Shown here: positions 22,001 to 35,198 of the stretch, one piece after another
Position numbering within the stretch: the first letter of the stretch is position 1
Layout of the letters: each line of letters opens with the position of its first letter
Source: Chlorella sorokiniana
Taxonomy: Eukaryota > Chlorophyta > Trebouxiophyceae > Chlorellales > Chlorellaceae
Length of the DNA stretch: 64,000 nucleotides
Reading direction: 5' to 3'
Assembly: GCA_025917655.1 (NCBI GenBank)
Contig: CP084614.1
Span: 2,046,001 to 2,110,000, forward strand
Notes under the pieces: model-generated
What the model was told of the DNA's origin: nothing
The model's database searches: none
What the model saw: the letters and a program-made list of their open reading frames with translations, nothing else
Made by a program: the position numbers and the translations under genes

Positions 22001-25000
22001 ATGTGGGGGAATACAGACGCGAGGTCGGTCTGCCGACTGGGAATGCGGCATGAAACCAAACGGGAGCCGCTCTGATCTCCCGATGCCAGCCTGGCAGTTT
22101 CCTGGCCCCTGCAGCCCACCCTGCACAGCCAGCTGGTGTCCTGCATTGCCCGCTGCCGCGGCCCTGCGCTGCATACAGCCATCCTACGATCCGCACCACC
22201 CGCGCAGCGCCCACCAGCGCTCACCATGTCGGGGTGTAGTCCCCCGTCAGCTCCACCATGCGCTTGCCCAGAGCGGTGCAGAAGCCGCTGCCCCAGTCCT
22301 TGATGCGCTCACGCACCAGCGCCTTGAGGGGGCGATGTAGATGACCTGGGGCGGCAGGCGGGGGGACGGGCAAGCATGCGTGGGCGGGAGGTGGTTGGTC
22401 GAAAACCGTGCGGGGGAGCCGAGCGGGCACTTGGCACAACTTGTGTCCGTCTTTGCAGCCAAGAGCTGCAGGCGGACAGGGCTGGGCGGCTGAGCCTGTG
22501 CAGGCAGGCAGGGTCCCTCAGTCCAGGGCCGAGCAAGGGGCAGCCCAGGTGCCTGCACAGCTCCCACCTTCTGCCCGGGGTGCTGGCTGAAGAGGCGCAG
22601 CATGCAGAGCTCCGCTGAGATGGTCTTGCCCGAGCCGGTGGGGGCCCCCAGCAGCACGGGGTGGTCGGTGTGGTAGAGGGTGTGGAAGGCCTGCGGGCAC
22701 AGGCGCGCAGGCACGCGGGCAGGGCCGCCACATGGGGCGACTGGAAGCGGCGCAGCGCGGAGCGGCGCTGGAGGAGGGCAGGACAATCAGCAGGCGAAGC
22801 GCAGCAACAGCCGTCGTGTCAAGCCTCTGGCGAGAGGGGAGGAAGGTGGATGCATCAAAGGCTGGCAGTCAGAGTCACGCAAGCACCTGTGTCTGGATGG
22901 GGTTGAAGTGTGTGAAGCGGTACAGCGCCTCGTACTGCGGGTTCCCCAGCGCCGTCACCGGCAGCGGCTCCAGATCCAGCAGCTCTGCATGGTTGAACAG
23001 GCAGTTGCCAGAAGTAGTGTGAAGGAAGAGATTGGGAAGGCTGCGCAGCACCACGGCAGGCGGCGGCCGACAGCAGCTTCCTGGGGACTACGCAGGAAGG
23101 CTGAACGGGCACATGGCCTGCTCTCTGCCTGCACCTGTGTGGGGGATGCCGCTCCGGCAGGATGAGGCCCTTGAAGGAGACGGTGAGCAGGCTCTCGGCG
23201 CCCAGCCACGCGTCGGACACCACACGGATGTAGTACTGGGAGGGCAGCGGCTCGAAGATGGGCACGGTGAAGGCCACCCTCTGTTGCCCCTCCCGCATCA
23301 TCTTCTTCGTCAGAATCCAGGTCTCTGCGGGCAGGGCAGGGTGCTTCCCTCTCGCTTGCAGAGGCCTCACCTCACAGACCGCGGGCTGCCGCGGCGGCCG
23401 CAATGGCAAGAGATCGGCTGCTGCCATGGCCCCTTCCTCTTCAACGCTGCAGGCAGTCAGCCGGGGGCAAGCAGGGTACACCCGAGTGCACTGCAGCAGC
23501 AGTGCGACAAGCTAGCGGCCGCACCAGAGTGGTATATGTGTTCGTTGTCCGAGTCCTCCACCCAAATGAGCCACTTCAAAGCATTGCCATGCACGCTGCA
23601 ATGCAAGCAGACCAGGGACAGTGGGTGTCACGAAACAGGTGAACCGCATAGGAGGGATCAAGCAGGGGGTGGCTCCGGCTCGTACCGGGCGCTTGAAGGC
23701 GCCCGAGGCACCCCTGCCCCTCTCACCCATCTTTCCAGGTGAAGGCGGGGGTGATGGTCAGCTGGATGCGCAGCACGGTGCGGGTGATGGGGTGCAGCTG
23801 CGCCTCAAGCTGCAGGCAAAAAAATGCAAGCGTGTGTTGTGGCAGTGGTGCGGTGCGGGTGATGGGGTGCAGCTGCGCCTCAAGCTGCAGGCAAAGAAAT
23901 GCAAGCGTGTGTTGTGGCAGTGGTGCGGTGCGGCAGAGGGTGGGTCCACAACCAGTGGCTTTGCTGAACAACCAAATCCGGCACCAAGCGGGCACGCCAA
24001 AAGCTGCTGCACACACTGTGCTGCTTTCAAGCAGAGGCCCCGCGGAGGCGCGCCTGCAGGTAGGGGAAGGCCTGCACGCAGGCGGCGATTTGGTTGCCGG
24101 CGGCGGGGTGGCGCAGCACGCTGCCAATCTCCTTGGGTTCCATGTCCTGCAATGGAAGGGGCGGATACAGGTGCAGAAAGGCGCTTTATTGTGTCAACTT
24201 GAAAGGTACTAGGTGCGGACATGAACATGCAGACGGATTTGTCAACGGCCTAAATCCATGCATGCCCCAGGGCAGCCGGGCGGCAGCCAGGTCAGCGCCA
24301 GCTCAGCGACCCACCGCCAGCATGTCCAGGCTAAGGCTGCGGTCCTCCAGCTTGCGCAGCAGCTCGAACGACAGCTGCTGCTCAAACTGGCGCAGGGGTG
24401 CTGGTCCGGCCACAGGCGCAGCTCAAACGCCTGAAGGCGGGCAGGGAGGTCGCAGGCTCAGCGCATTGGCCATCAGGTGGACATGCAGGATGGCAGGCTG
24501 CCTGCCACGCAAAATGACTGTCTGCTGGCTGAACCTGCGCACACCCCTTCTTCTCAGCACCGTCTGCTGCAACAGCTGCATCTTCTCTGCCCCGGGCTTG
24601 CCCAGGGTGGCTGCCTGCCGCCTCCTGCCGCACACACCTTGCTCATGGTGAGGCAGAGCTCGGCGGCGGAGGACCAGCCGCGCCGCAGGCAGATCTCGAA
24701 GAGCGCGCGCGCGATGCGGGGCGCGTTTTGCGACACGTACATGAGGTCGGCTGTCAGGGAGAAGGAGTCCACTCGCGCGCGACTGATGTACGCCTGCAGT
24801 ATGAAGGAGGGCATGTTTGTTGGGTGCACGTGCAGGGACTGACTGAGACCCAGGCATGCCTGCGCCTCGCCTGCTGCTCCCCTCCACGCCACCCTCCCTT
24901 GCACAAACTCCGTCACAACCGGCCCAAGCTGCTGCCCTTTATCCCCCTGGCCCCGCCACACACACACGGACCTGCAGCAGGACGTTGGCCTTGCCCTGCT

Positions 25001-28000
25001 TGCTCTCCGCGCCCCCGCCCTTGACGTCGTAGGGGCACGCGTCCCGCACCAGGCTGTCCAGCTCCGGCAGCTCCTCCTCCCGTACCGCCAGGTTCTCAAA
25101 CTGGAGCTCTCCGCAATCATGGCCAGCACGTCGGCCTCGCTCATGTGGGGGCTCAGGTGCTCGTTGAAGGTGACGATGGAGGAGTGGCGGATGTAGAAGT
25201 GGGAGGCCACCCGACCCAGCTCTGCACGGCAAGGGATGCGGCAGTTTATGGCCGGGTGGGAAGGGATGGACGTGGCCAGGCCGAGGTTGGCAGTGGCGCG
25301 AGATCGGGCAGGGAAAGCTGTTGCCGCACCAGGTGCTGCATGACGAGCGCTGCGGCCAGCATGCTGCCGCACCGCAGGTTGCCGCTGCCTGGCTGACATC
25401 CCGACGCCGCAACTCCCCCAGCCCCCCACCCGTCACGTAGAGGTTGCCCGGCCGCTCGTCAAAGCGCGCCATCTTGCTGCGCTCCAGCTCGCGCGCCGCG
25501 TCGGTGATGAGCTTGCGGCGGCGCCCCTCCAGGGCGTGGTCGGCTGTCACCTCTTCCCAAGGGATGCCGTAGGCCAGCGGGTTCTGGAGGGCAACGGACG
25601 GCAGGAACACCGGGATTCTGAGCGGCAGGGGGCGATGCACCCCCGTTGGGCCAGCGGGGCATGCCTTGTACGGGAGTGGCGGTGGGGGCGATGAAAGGCG
25701 GCAGCGCAGCTGCGGCAGTCGCTGCATGTGGCGAGCACGGCATGCCCCCGCCGCCCAAGGCCGCAGCCCCACCTGCGCCATCCGCGTGTAGAGGTAGGTG
25801 TAGGAGAGCCAGCGGCTGGCCTCGCGCACATTGGTCACCTGCACCAGCGGGGCAGCTGAGAGGGTGGCTCCACATGCGGGAGCGGCGCCGCCGCAGGGGC
25901 CGACAGCGGCGTGCTGGACAGAACGGCGGAAGCATTGCCCGCCCACCTGCACAACGCTGAGCCCTGCTCACGTGCGAGGAGGGGCGTGGCGCTCGCCCCC
26001 TCACCACCCAAACACACACACAACACCCACCTCACCACCGCCACCGCTGAAAACATTCACCCTCCCCACTCCCGGCCCCCTGCTGCCTGCCCCTCACCGT
26101 GCCCAGCACGATCTCGGCGTTGAGGTGGTCCACCAGGCCCTGCGTGAACTGCGACTCGATGGGCACCTGGTGCGTCAGCATGCCCAGGTAGTGTGCCAGC
26201 TTGTCGTGGGTGGTGATGATGATGCCTGGGGAAGGGGGGCCGAGGAGGGGCAGGGGGAATGTGCATGTGTGTGTGTGGGAGGGGGGGAGAAGGAGGCAGG
26301 GACACGCACGCAAGGAGGGTGGCCGAGTGGGCAGCAGGCCAGCAGGGAAGGGCAGCTGGCAGATTGGCGGCCAGCAGGGAACACGGTGGAACTGAGCATG
26401 GCAGGACAGGGCAGGTGCAAGCACTGCAGGGGCACATATGAACAGAGAGCAAGCAGCTGCGGCACCTTCTCCAGTGTCTTGGAACTGCGGCCGTCCTGCC
26501 CGCCCGAAGATCTGCTGCACGTCCAGCATGCCTGCAGCAGGGGGCGCGCGCGCGAGTGCGCAGGGGGCATGAGCTGCAGCGCTCAGCAGGTTGCCTGCCA
26601 AAGCCCTCCAGCAGTCGGCATGTGCCGCCAGCGGCAGCACCAGAGCAGCGGCAGCCGTGCAGCCGGCAGCTGTTTGTCTGCGCCTTGGTGCTCGTTGGGG
26701 GCCAGCAGCTGTTTTCCTGGCATCGCTTCAGGGCTTGCCGCTGTCATCCACCAGGCTCACCCAAGTCGGTAAAGCCTCCCTTCTGGGGTTGTACAGCTGC
26801 GTGCCCTTGATGATGACAGTGTGGGCTGGCAGGTTGACGCCCCAGGCCAGGGTGGCCGTACAGCACAGCACCTGCGGGCGCGGCGCAGGGGGCTGGGATG
26901 AGCGGCTGCCTGGAACAAAAGCGGTCGACTCTTGCAAGCGGGCAGAGCAGCCAGCAGCTGGGAGGGAAGGGCGCATGTGCAGGCCGCTGCCAGCACCTTG
27001 ATGAGCCCCTGGGCAAAGGCCCGCTCCATCAGATTACGATCCGAGCGCAGCATGCCGGCATGGTGGATGCCCAAGCCTGCAGGGCCACACCGCGCTGGGT
27101 CAGCAGGTACTGAGGGCCGGTGCCGTTTGCTGCTGACGTGCAGCAGGCAGTCGCTCACAACAGAATCGCCCCGGCAGCGCGATGCCCCTGCTGTCCGCCC
27201 ACCCGAGTCGAAGAGCTCCGCGATCTCCCTGTTGCGAGACTTTTTATGTCTTTTTGAAGGAAGGGGAAGGTCTGCAGGCACAGCCAGGTAGCGAGCCTTC
27301 GAAAAACGACCCCGCTGTATGACGCGGAGAGAAGGCGCAGGCCACTCACGGCCCAGGTGGGAGCGGCACAGGCTGCATGCGCCCGCTCACCTCCTCTTGG
27401 GAGCAGTCAAACAGGGCCTGCTCCCCGCCCTGCTGCGCCTTCAACGCCAGCGTGCGGGCTGTCTTGCCCGTGTCTTTCCGGCTGCACAGCGTGGCAAGGG
27501 GTGGCATCGCGATTAGTGCTTGCTCGCCCGAGCGCGCTTCATCCCTTCCCTGCAGCCTCCAAAGCAGAGCCACAGCTGCGTGCCCCTGCTGCATGGGCGG
27601 CTGCCCGTCCAGCAGGCCACCTGCAGCCCTTCACAGCGCCGCAGGGCTGTGCTGCGGGTGTGCAGCGGGAGCGCTGCAAGCCTGCGCGCACCTGTGCACG
27701 AACACCATGGCCTGGAAGCCCTTCTTCAGCGACTCGGCCACCTTCTGGTAGCACACCTCATCCATGATGCCCAGGCGGGCCAGCACGTTGCGCTCAGATA
27801 CGCCCACAAACTGCATCTCCAACGGTACCGGGCGGTACGAGGCATCGAAGTAGAAGAGGCCTGCGGCGACAGGGGCACAATGCGCGGGTGTGGTGGCCTG
27901 CAGGGGTCCCCGCCTTGCTGCTGCCCGGCGGGCTGCCGAAGCGCAGAGGGGCGCCCTAGGGACATCCTTGCAGCCGCCAACCGCCGGCAACGGCGTCGCT

Positions 28001-31000
28001 GCCTCCCTGGGCGCCTGCCCAGCTGCCCTCCCTGCAAGCATGCAAGCAGAGGCCCGGCCGCCCACCGCTCTCTGTGTTGACGCCCAGGAAGCGAGCCACG
28101 TCCTTGTAGTTGGGCAGCGTGGCCGACAGGCCCACAATGCGGATCATGCTCTGGCTGCTCTCCACCTGCAGCGGCGGCGGGCGATGGGGGTGAAGCTGGG
28201 CCACACGCGGCCGGTGCGTGCCGCACCGCAAGCCTGCCTGCAAAACAGCAACGCAGCAGCCAGCAGCCAGCAGGCTGCCTGCCAGGAGGGCAGCAGCTTC
28301 CAGCAAAGCCCGCCCTGTCCGCCAGGCTGGCTCGCCAGGCCCCTTACCCCCTGCAGCAGCAGTTCCGAGCGCATTGCAGCCTTCCCCCCAAAAAAACATG
28401 ACCTTTCTCCCTGCGCCCGCCCCCACTCACCTGGCGGTTGGTGCGCGCCACCAGCGTCTCGATGACCGGCCCGCGCTCGTCGTTCAGCAGGTGCACCTCG
28501 TCGATGATGAGCAGGCGCACGGCGGCCGCCAGCGACACCTCGCCGCCCTTGCGCGTGATGACGTCCCACTTCTCGGGGTGGTCACAATCATCTGGAGGGG
28601 GTCAGATTCAGGCAGGCACGGCACAGGGAGGGGGATCAATCAGGCACAGGGAGCGCTTTTGTTGTGAAGGCTTGGGGGTGAGTGGCCCCCCCAGGCGAGA
28701 TAGTCGGGGTGGCTCACAATGGGGTCGCAGCAGTGTCAGCCCGGGCACAGACAATGGGAGCAGGGAGGGCACAGCAGCAGCAGCGGCAGCAGCATTGGGG
28801 TGCTGTTGTCCCTGCATCGCAACTTCTTTTGTGCCCCTCCACCCCCCCCGCCAACCCACCCTTCCCACCCTTCCCCTGGCGCCGCCCACCTGCGTCTCCG
28901 CCAGCTCCTTCTTGCTCAGCTGCATGTCGCCGGTGAGCTCCCGCACCGACAGCCCCAGCGGCGCCAGGCGCTTGCCAAAGTTGGCCGTCACCTCGGCAGC
29001 AAGGGCCTGCGCGGGCGGCAGGCAGGGGCAGACCCCGGCGCAGCGTAAAAGCCCATCCGTGTGGCAGAAAGCACGGCGGCGGCATGCTGAACACGCAGCA
29101 ACGTGGCCAGCCACCACCCAACAAAGCAATGTGCCCGTGAGCAGCACAGGGCCGCCGCACCTTCATCGGAGCCACGTAAACCACTTTGAAGTCGGCCTTC
29201 TGGATGATGCCGTGCGCCATGTTGGCGCCCACCTCGCGCAGCACGCTCAGCATGGCGATGTTGGTCTTGCCAGCGCCTGCGGCACAGCACGAGCGCGAAG
29301 CGTCTCCGAAGCAGGCGGGACAGGCATCAATGCCACTCACGCTTCTCACATCCATGCAGCGCTCAAGTGATAGCGCAGGGCCCGTTGGTGCCGCTGCTTG
29401 CAAGCGCAAGGTCACGGCAGCCAGCATCAATCCGTTGCTGCCGCCTCAACCGCCGCACACGCCGCGGTCGGGCCCCTGTGCAGCACCCACTCTCGCAACT
29501 GCACCCTTGCAACTGCAACCACACCGCAACTTGCAGCCGCACCACTCCCCCCGCCCACCTGTGGGCGCGCAGACCAGCATGTTTTCGTTGGAGGTGAAGG
29601 CGGTGTGGAAGATGCGCGACTGGATGCGGTTGAGCGCCTTGTAGCCGCCAAACGCCAGCTGCGCCCACTCCGGCAGCTCGTCGATGCGCACCAGGTGCTC
29701 GCCGGGGGCGGCGCCGCGGGCTGCACCGCAGGCACCGACACCTCTTCATACCCCTTGTAAGCCCTGCAGGGGGCGGGGGGCCAGAGAAGGGCGGCACGCT
29801 GACGGAGGGCTCGAGAGCCAGCAAGGTGAGGGCGCATGGTGGGTTGACCGGGTTGAGGTGCCGGGGGAGGCACGGAGCCCCGCAGCGAGAGCTGGCGCGG
29901 GGCAGAGGCCGCAGCAGCTGTTCAGAAGCTGGAAGCGACGAACGGGCCGGCGCACGGCTGATCAGCAGCCATGTAGGGGCGAAGAACAGCGCCCGCCTTC
30001 GTGTGGTGCCCTTCGGTAGAGCGCCGCGCGCCATCAGCCCGTCCCCGTCGCCCAGCCGGAACTCCACGCCGCTGCCCAGCCTCAGCCGCTGGTGCGCAGT
30101 CTCGCGCTCCACTTCCTCGGCCACAAGCTCTTCAAGCCCGTGCGCGCTGCAGGCGGGACGTCAGTGGAAGCGTGAAAATAAGGCAACTGACTCCTCAGCT
30201 GCACCGCTGCATCGCGGCAGGTTCAGAGCAGTAAGCAGCCTCGCAAGGAGGTGCACGGTCTGAGCCTGACAAGCACCAGCCCGTGGGCTGCAAGGAGTCC
30301 ACGCCGAGCTGAGCCATCACTAAGGAATGCACCTGCGAGGCTCCCACACATGCGCCGCCCTTGCCCCACCTGATCCAGTCAGCGTCCGGATCGCCGGGCT
30401 CGCCGCCGCCGCCGCCGCCGCCGCCGCGCCCCCGCGCGCCGCGCCGCCTTGCGCTCCAGCCGCCGCCAGCTTCTGCGACTCGCTCTGCACGGTGACGGTG
30501 GCGCCGTAGGAGGGCAGCGCCGCCGCCGCTTTCTCCGCCGCGTCTGCCTCGCGCAGCGGCCACCAGGCGGCGCAGGTTTGCGGACAGTGAGGCGCGCTGC
30601 TGCAGCAGGTCGCCTGCGGGAGGAAAGGGAGGCAGGGCGGGAACCGTGGGCCGGGGAGCCAGACCCTCAGAAACGTGCGCTTCTGTTGCAGAGCGAATGA
30701 AGCAGGCAGTTCAGGGCGGGAGCGGCGCTGCGCGGGCAGCGGCAGAGCGATGAGATTGATGGCATGCGTGCGCACGGCGGCAGGTAGCAGCGGGCCAGGC
30801 ATCAAGTGCAGGTGTCCGAGCGGTCCAGTGCACCCACCAATGTGTTCAAACACGCCGTCCCCCAGCAAATCGAACAGCTCCGCCGCCGCCGCCTCGTCGC
30901 CCCGCCCCGACAGCACCACGCGCGCGACGGCGGTGGCGAGCGTGTCGTCTTGCACCCCGGCCACCCGCTCGCACCATTGCAGCAGCCACCGCGCGCCGGC

Positions 31001-32241
31001 GGCCTCGTTCAGCTGCCTCCCCTTGGCCCCAAACACATCCGCCTCCACCGCCGCCTGCTCCGCGGCGCTGACCACGCGAGGCGCGGAGCGAGGCTCGGCC
31101 GCAGCGCGAGCGCGCCGCCGCCGCCGCCGCCCGCCACGCCGCCGTCGACGGCGCCCGCGGCAGCGGCGTACACGGCGGCTGCCACGTCAGCGGAGATGCC
31201 GCACAGCGCCAGAAGGGCGTCGTCCGGGGAGGGCGGCGGCACGACGGCCGGCCCGCCTGGCGGCGCCGCGCCGTGCTTGGCGGCGGCGGCAGCGCCCGGC
31301 TTCCCCTCCAGCTGGGGCTGCTGCCGGGAGGCCTTGGGGTTGAGCTGGCGCTGCCACGTCAGCAGCGCCTGCTGGTGCTTGGACAGCTGCAGCAGCGGGG
31401 CATCCTCCACCCGCCCCAGCTCCGCCTCCAGAGCGGCCCTGCACAGACAGGCAACCCGTGAGCTGGCGGGGAATGAGGCAGCGCTTCCCCTGGCATGGTG
31501 TCTGCGGTCCCCGCACAGCAGGCGGCGTGAAAGAGCGGAGCAAGGGGGTGCGGCAGCCAGGCAGCCGTGCGTGGCAGCGCCGCCCTGCCGCAGGCCTCAC
31601 CTGGCTGGCTGCAGCGCCGCTATCTGGCCGCGGCCGCGGTCTGTGTTGGGCGGGTGCGCGCACAGCGCGCGCCACGCCGCCGCCGCAGCCGCCACCACCT
31701 CCTCGCTGCTGGACTCGCCGCCCAGCAGCACCGCCACCGCTGCGCATGGGGGATGGGCAGCCATTGGGCAGCCATGCGTGATGCTACGAGAGGCACACAA
31801 GCCGGCTGCAGCGAGGAGCGGCCCCTGGCCACCCGACCCAGACAGGCTGCGCAGGACGAGCAGCGTCGAAAGACGGACAGCAGCGCTTCCTAAACATAGA
31901 AGTGAAAGGCAGACAAAGTGAGCCAGTCGCCCCTCACCCCGCATGTATTTCTCAAACTCCTCTCGCGCGGCCTTCGGCGCCCCCGCCCAGCTGCCCAGCA
32001 CAGCGGCAACCAGCTGGGAGCGGGCGGAGGCCACCTGCATGTCGGCCCGCTCCCGCCGCCGCCCTGCCAGCAACTGGTTGCGCTGCTGCAGCAGCTGCTC
32101 CAGGTCAGGCAGCTGGAGAGGAGCAGCGGTAGAGCCGCCGCCGCTGCCGCCGCTGCCGCCAGGCGAGGCGCCCATGGCGGCACGCAGCATGCCGGTGAGG
32201 CGAGGCACCTGCAGGGAGCTTGCAGGACTCAGGCTTGCCAT
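16030..32241 (-). CDS. ASCC3: ASCC3/Slh1-type Ski2-like DExH helicase (plant DExH14 homologue)
   Basis: ASCC3 is the RNA/DNA helicase that splits collided ribosomes (RQT/ASC-1 complex) and acts in alkylation repair. Reading minus, the N-terminal exon 32241-31938 has [13 protein letters not shown], like known ASCC3 starts. Coding exons then continue for about 16 kb with dozens of short introns. Cassette 1: [13 protein letters not shown] split by an intron (29559/29277), DEVH at about 28490-28510, [11 protein letters not shown], and [11 protein letters not shown] at about 26500. First Sec63 unit: about 25950-22900, with [15 protein letters not shown]. Cassette 2: [14 protein letters not shown] (about 22620-22655), DEIH (about 21650), [18 protein letters not shown] (the ASCC3-type STA motif), and [13 protein letters not shown] (about 20670). 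Second Sec63 unit: about 18800-16030, ending [21 protein letters not shown] and GLSTALANA separate it from spliceosomal Brr2. Frame slips (for example near 25110) and the motif VI reading near 19690 need checking. Confidence 0.88.
17456..17477 (+). repeat. Poly-G tract in ASCC3 intron
   Basis: Nine G, one T, then twelve G lie just beside an ASCC3 exon edge, giving a poly-C polypyrimidine region on the transcribed strand. Confidence 0.9.
23778..23927 (-). repeat. 75-bp tandem duplication spanning an ASCC3 splice acceptor
   Basis: Two 75-bp units (23778-23852, 23853-23927) differ by about one base. Each contains the 3' end of an ASCC3 intron (TTGCCTGCAG on minus) and the first codons of the next exon ([11 protein letters not shown]). 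Since 75 is a multiple of three and the unit is open, either acceptor keeps frame. Confidence 0.9.
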
Positions 32242-32767
32242 GGGGGCGTTCCAAGGCAGCAAGGGCAGCAGGAATGGCGCGTGCAGGCCAGCCGAGTCCG
32301 GCAGGCACGAGCGGCGGCCAGCAGCGTCAGGGGACGGTGCCAGCTCGGGCGCACCTCCATGGGCTGGCCCGCCGCTGGGGCGCCGTGGGCCCCGCCTCCA
32401 CCCATCACACCCTCCTGTGTGCCCTTTAAGCACGGTGCGCAAGGTAATTGCCGGGCATGTGCAGCAGGCGCCCTTGTTGCACTTCAACGTATTACAGGAC
32501 CAATGTGCTCAATTCTAGTAGCATCACGCTATCAAATGGATGGCTCTCGCGGGGAGACCCATGTACCGCCTGAAAAAGGCGTACCATCCGTTCCTCATAG
32601 CCTGGCTTCTAGTCGTGAAATCGTGCAATTGCACCCCGGGTTCTGTTCTATTGCGCAACCAAACAATCGATGCATTGACAGCGCTGCGATTGCCAAGGAT
32701 CGTTTTGTAAAGTTGACATCAAAGGCGATTTTGGCCTAGCTCCCACCGTAAATCACCTACCCACATC
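32242..32767. promoter_or_regulatory. Divergent promoter region ASCC3 / SDR gene
   Basis: 526 bp separate the ASCC3 start (-) from the SDR start (+). The right half, from about 32430, drops in GC content. No single element is called. Confidence 0.5.
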
Positions 32768-35087
32768 ATGTTAGGGACTATCTGCACGTTTGCACTGCTG
32801 CTCATCTTTGGTGCCTATGCCATTCCCCACCTCTTTGTCTCGTTCTTTTACAAGACCAAGAACTTGAAGAAGGCGTACAATGCGGACTGGGCGCTGGTCA
32901 CTGGCGGCAGCAGCGGTGAGAGCCCAGGGCCGCAGCAGGGCCCGGCCGCCACCAGCTGCCGTCAACTATATGTAGCCGGCCGCGGGCGAGGTCTGCATTC
33001 CTGGTGATCCCATCCGCAGGCATCGGCAAGTCCATTGCCCGCAAGCTGGCGGGCCAGGGCCTGAATGTGGTGCTGGTTGCTCTGGGGGATGCGCTGCTGG
33101 ATGCCACGCACAAGGAGCTATCCGAGCAGTACCCCGCGTGACGATCCGCAAGGTCCGCCGTCGCGCAGCCTGGCCCGTCTGAAAGGCATGCTACAGTGCA
33201 GCTTGGGCTACGTGCCAGCCCGTCTCCGCGGTTGCATCATCGCGCGCACGTGATGGCGGAGCGGGAGCTGGTTGGCATGCACTGTCGTTGTTTCCAGCCG
33301 CTGCATCTCTCCGTCGACGGCTCCAAAGCCTGTCCCGCCTCTCGTCGTGCCGCCGCAGGTGGGCGTGGATTTGGGCCGCCCCGGCTACTTGGACGAGGTG
33401 GCCAGGTCCACCGCTGACATCGACATCCAGTTGGTGTTCTGCAACGCGGGCTACGTGCTGACCGGCTTCTTTGCTGACGTGTGAGCGGCGGCTGGGTGGG
33501 GCGCCCAGGGGCGTGGTGGGCACGGCTGCTCGCGATGCTTGCATGGATGGATGCCAGTGTGTGTGCCCGTGCAGGCTGTGGGTTTGGGCTCGCAGGTCAA
33601 AAGCCAGTGAAAACAGCTGCAGCTGCCGCGGGTGGCAGACCGCCGCCTGCGTCTGCTTGCGCCTCCGTCCTCAGCAGCCCTGCCTGCTCTTGGTCCCGGG
33701 CTGGACAGACTGGAAGCCCTGCCTGCCTGCCTGCACCCCTGCCCACAGGCCGATCGAAAAGCAGATGAGCAACCTGGAGTGCAACGCGGTGAGCGCGGTG
33801 CAGATCACGCACCTGCTGCTCACGCGCATGCGCGCCAAAAGCTGCGCGGCTGCTTTGTCTACACAAGCTCAGGTGCGTGCAACAGCGTGTGTTTGCGCGT
33901 GTGCCCTTTTGTTTTTGACGAGGGGCCGCGCCCCCACAAAGGCAGCTGCGGCATGTGTTGCAAGCGTGGCTGGAGCGGCACAGGCGGCAGGGAATGCAGC
34001 GCCCGGGCGCCATGCCGGCGCTCATTTTGCTGCGGATCCACCTCTCTCCCTGCAGCGGCGGCCATGATCCCCAACCCCTTCAGCGTGCTGTACGCCTCCA
34101 CCAAGTCCTTCCTCTCCTGTGAGCTACTACCTAGCTTCCTCCTCTGCTGCTTGCATGTATCAACTGCTGCTCTGGCCGCCCGATGGTGGCGGGCATGTCT
34201 GCGCTCCCCATGAGCCATCTGCCTGGCACACCTTAAAGCCGCTGGCCTCATTCCCCCCCCCCCCCCACCCCCACCCTCACACTTTCATACTTCCCCTTGG
34301 CTCAGCCTTTGGCGCCTCACTGGCGGCGGAGGTGCGTCCGTATGGGATTGATGTGCTCGTGTTCCACCCATCCCCCGTGGCCACCCGCTTCTACGACAAG
34401 GTGCGCCGCACGTGCCGCCACCCGCTCGACATCCATGGTTGTTGCGCCCGACCGAGGGACCTGCTACGAGGCGTTGCATGTTGCTGCCTGCTGTGCTGGG
34501 CCCTGCATGGCGTCCTGCCCTCGCGAGCCATCGACGCCGAGCCGCCTCCCTGCTTGCTGTGCGCTCCTGCATGCCCTGCCTGCAGGCTCACAAGCTGGAT
34601 GCCATGGAGTTCTTCAAAAGTTTGCGGTGGACCCCGAGGAGCTTCCAGACACGGGTGAGTGAAGGGCGAGCGGGAGCCAGGGGGTGCAGTGCGCGAGCCG
34701 CTGGTGTCGCGCAGGGCAGGGAGCTGCCTGGGCCACACGCAGCGCTGGGCAAGACGTCGGGCGAGCGCAAGCTCTCATTGGTGCCTCCCTGCGTCTTCCT
34801 GTGATTTTGCAGTGTTTGCTTCGATTGGGCGCCTGGTGTGGCGCGACGTGGGTCCCACCGCCGTCTGCTTCCGCCTGCTGATGAAGGTGCGTGGCCTTGG
34901 GGGCGGTGTCCATGTCATCAGCGTCTTTTGACACCTGAACAACAATGAATCGACAGTTTCCCTCTCTATATCTGTCTCTTCTGCCCTCTGTCTGCAGCTG
35001 GTGGACTACAACCTGATGGCCTTTGCCACCGCCGTGTTTGCTCCCTTCATGGCCGACTTCAAACGTTACGCCAAGAAGGACAGCTGA
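32768..35087 (+). CDS. Membrane-anchored short-chain dehydrogenase/reductase
   Basis: Nine exons: 32768-32915, 33020-33152, 33359-33480, 33749-33872, 34056-34118, 34306-34400, 34586-34654, 34813-34886, 34998-35087. The product begins with a hydrophobic anchor (TICTFALLLIFGAYAIPHLF), then a Rossmann fold: TGGSSGIGKS for cofactor binding, FCNAGY (the NAG motif), YTSS as active-site Ser region, and YASTK supplying catalytic Tyr and Lys. HPSPVATRFY follows. This is a classical SDR; the anchor suggests an ER or plastid-envelope enzyme related to the 3-ketoacyl-CoA reductase/HSD17B12 group, but the substrate is not determined. Single bases are missing near 33136, in A4 33837-33840 and in A4 34616-34619; with them restored the Tyr/Lys region is intact. 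Confidence 0.8.
34253..34266 (+). repeat. Poly-C (14) tract in SDR intron
   Basis: A pure run of 14 C upstream of the acceptor at 34305, acting as its polypyrimidine tract. Confidence 0.9.
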
Positions 35088-35198
35088 TCCCGCGATCCCC
35101 CTCCTTCCTTTGCTCCTGTTTGCCGGGAGTTATTATTTTGTTTATCATTGAGGGAGTATTGAATTGTGCACTGCCCATTGTTGAGCACAGCTGGGATC

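Noticed and set aside
16030-32241. Assignment of the large helicase to Brr2/SNRNP200
   Set aside because: [29 protein letters not shown] and the N-terminal VPRLTGML are ASCC3-type; cassette 2 also keeps a standard Walker A and DEIH.
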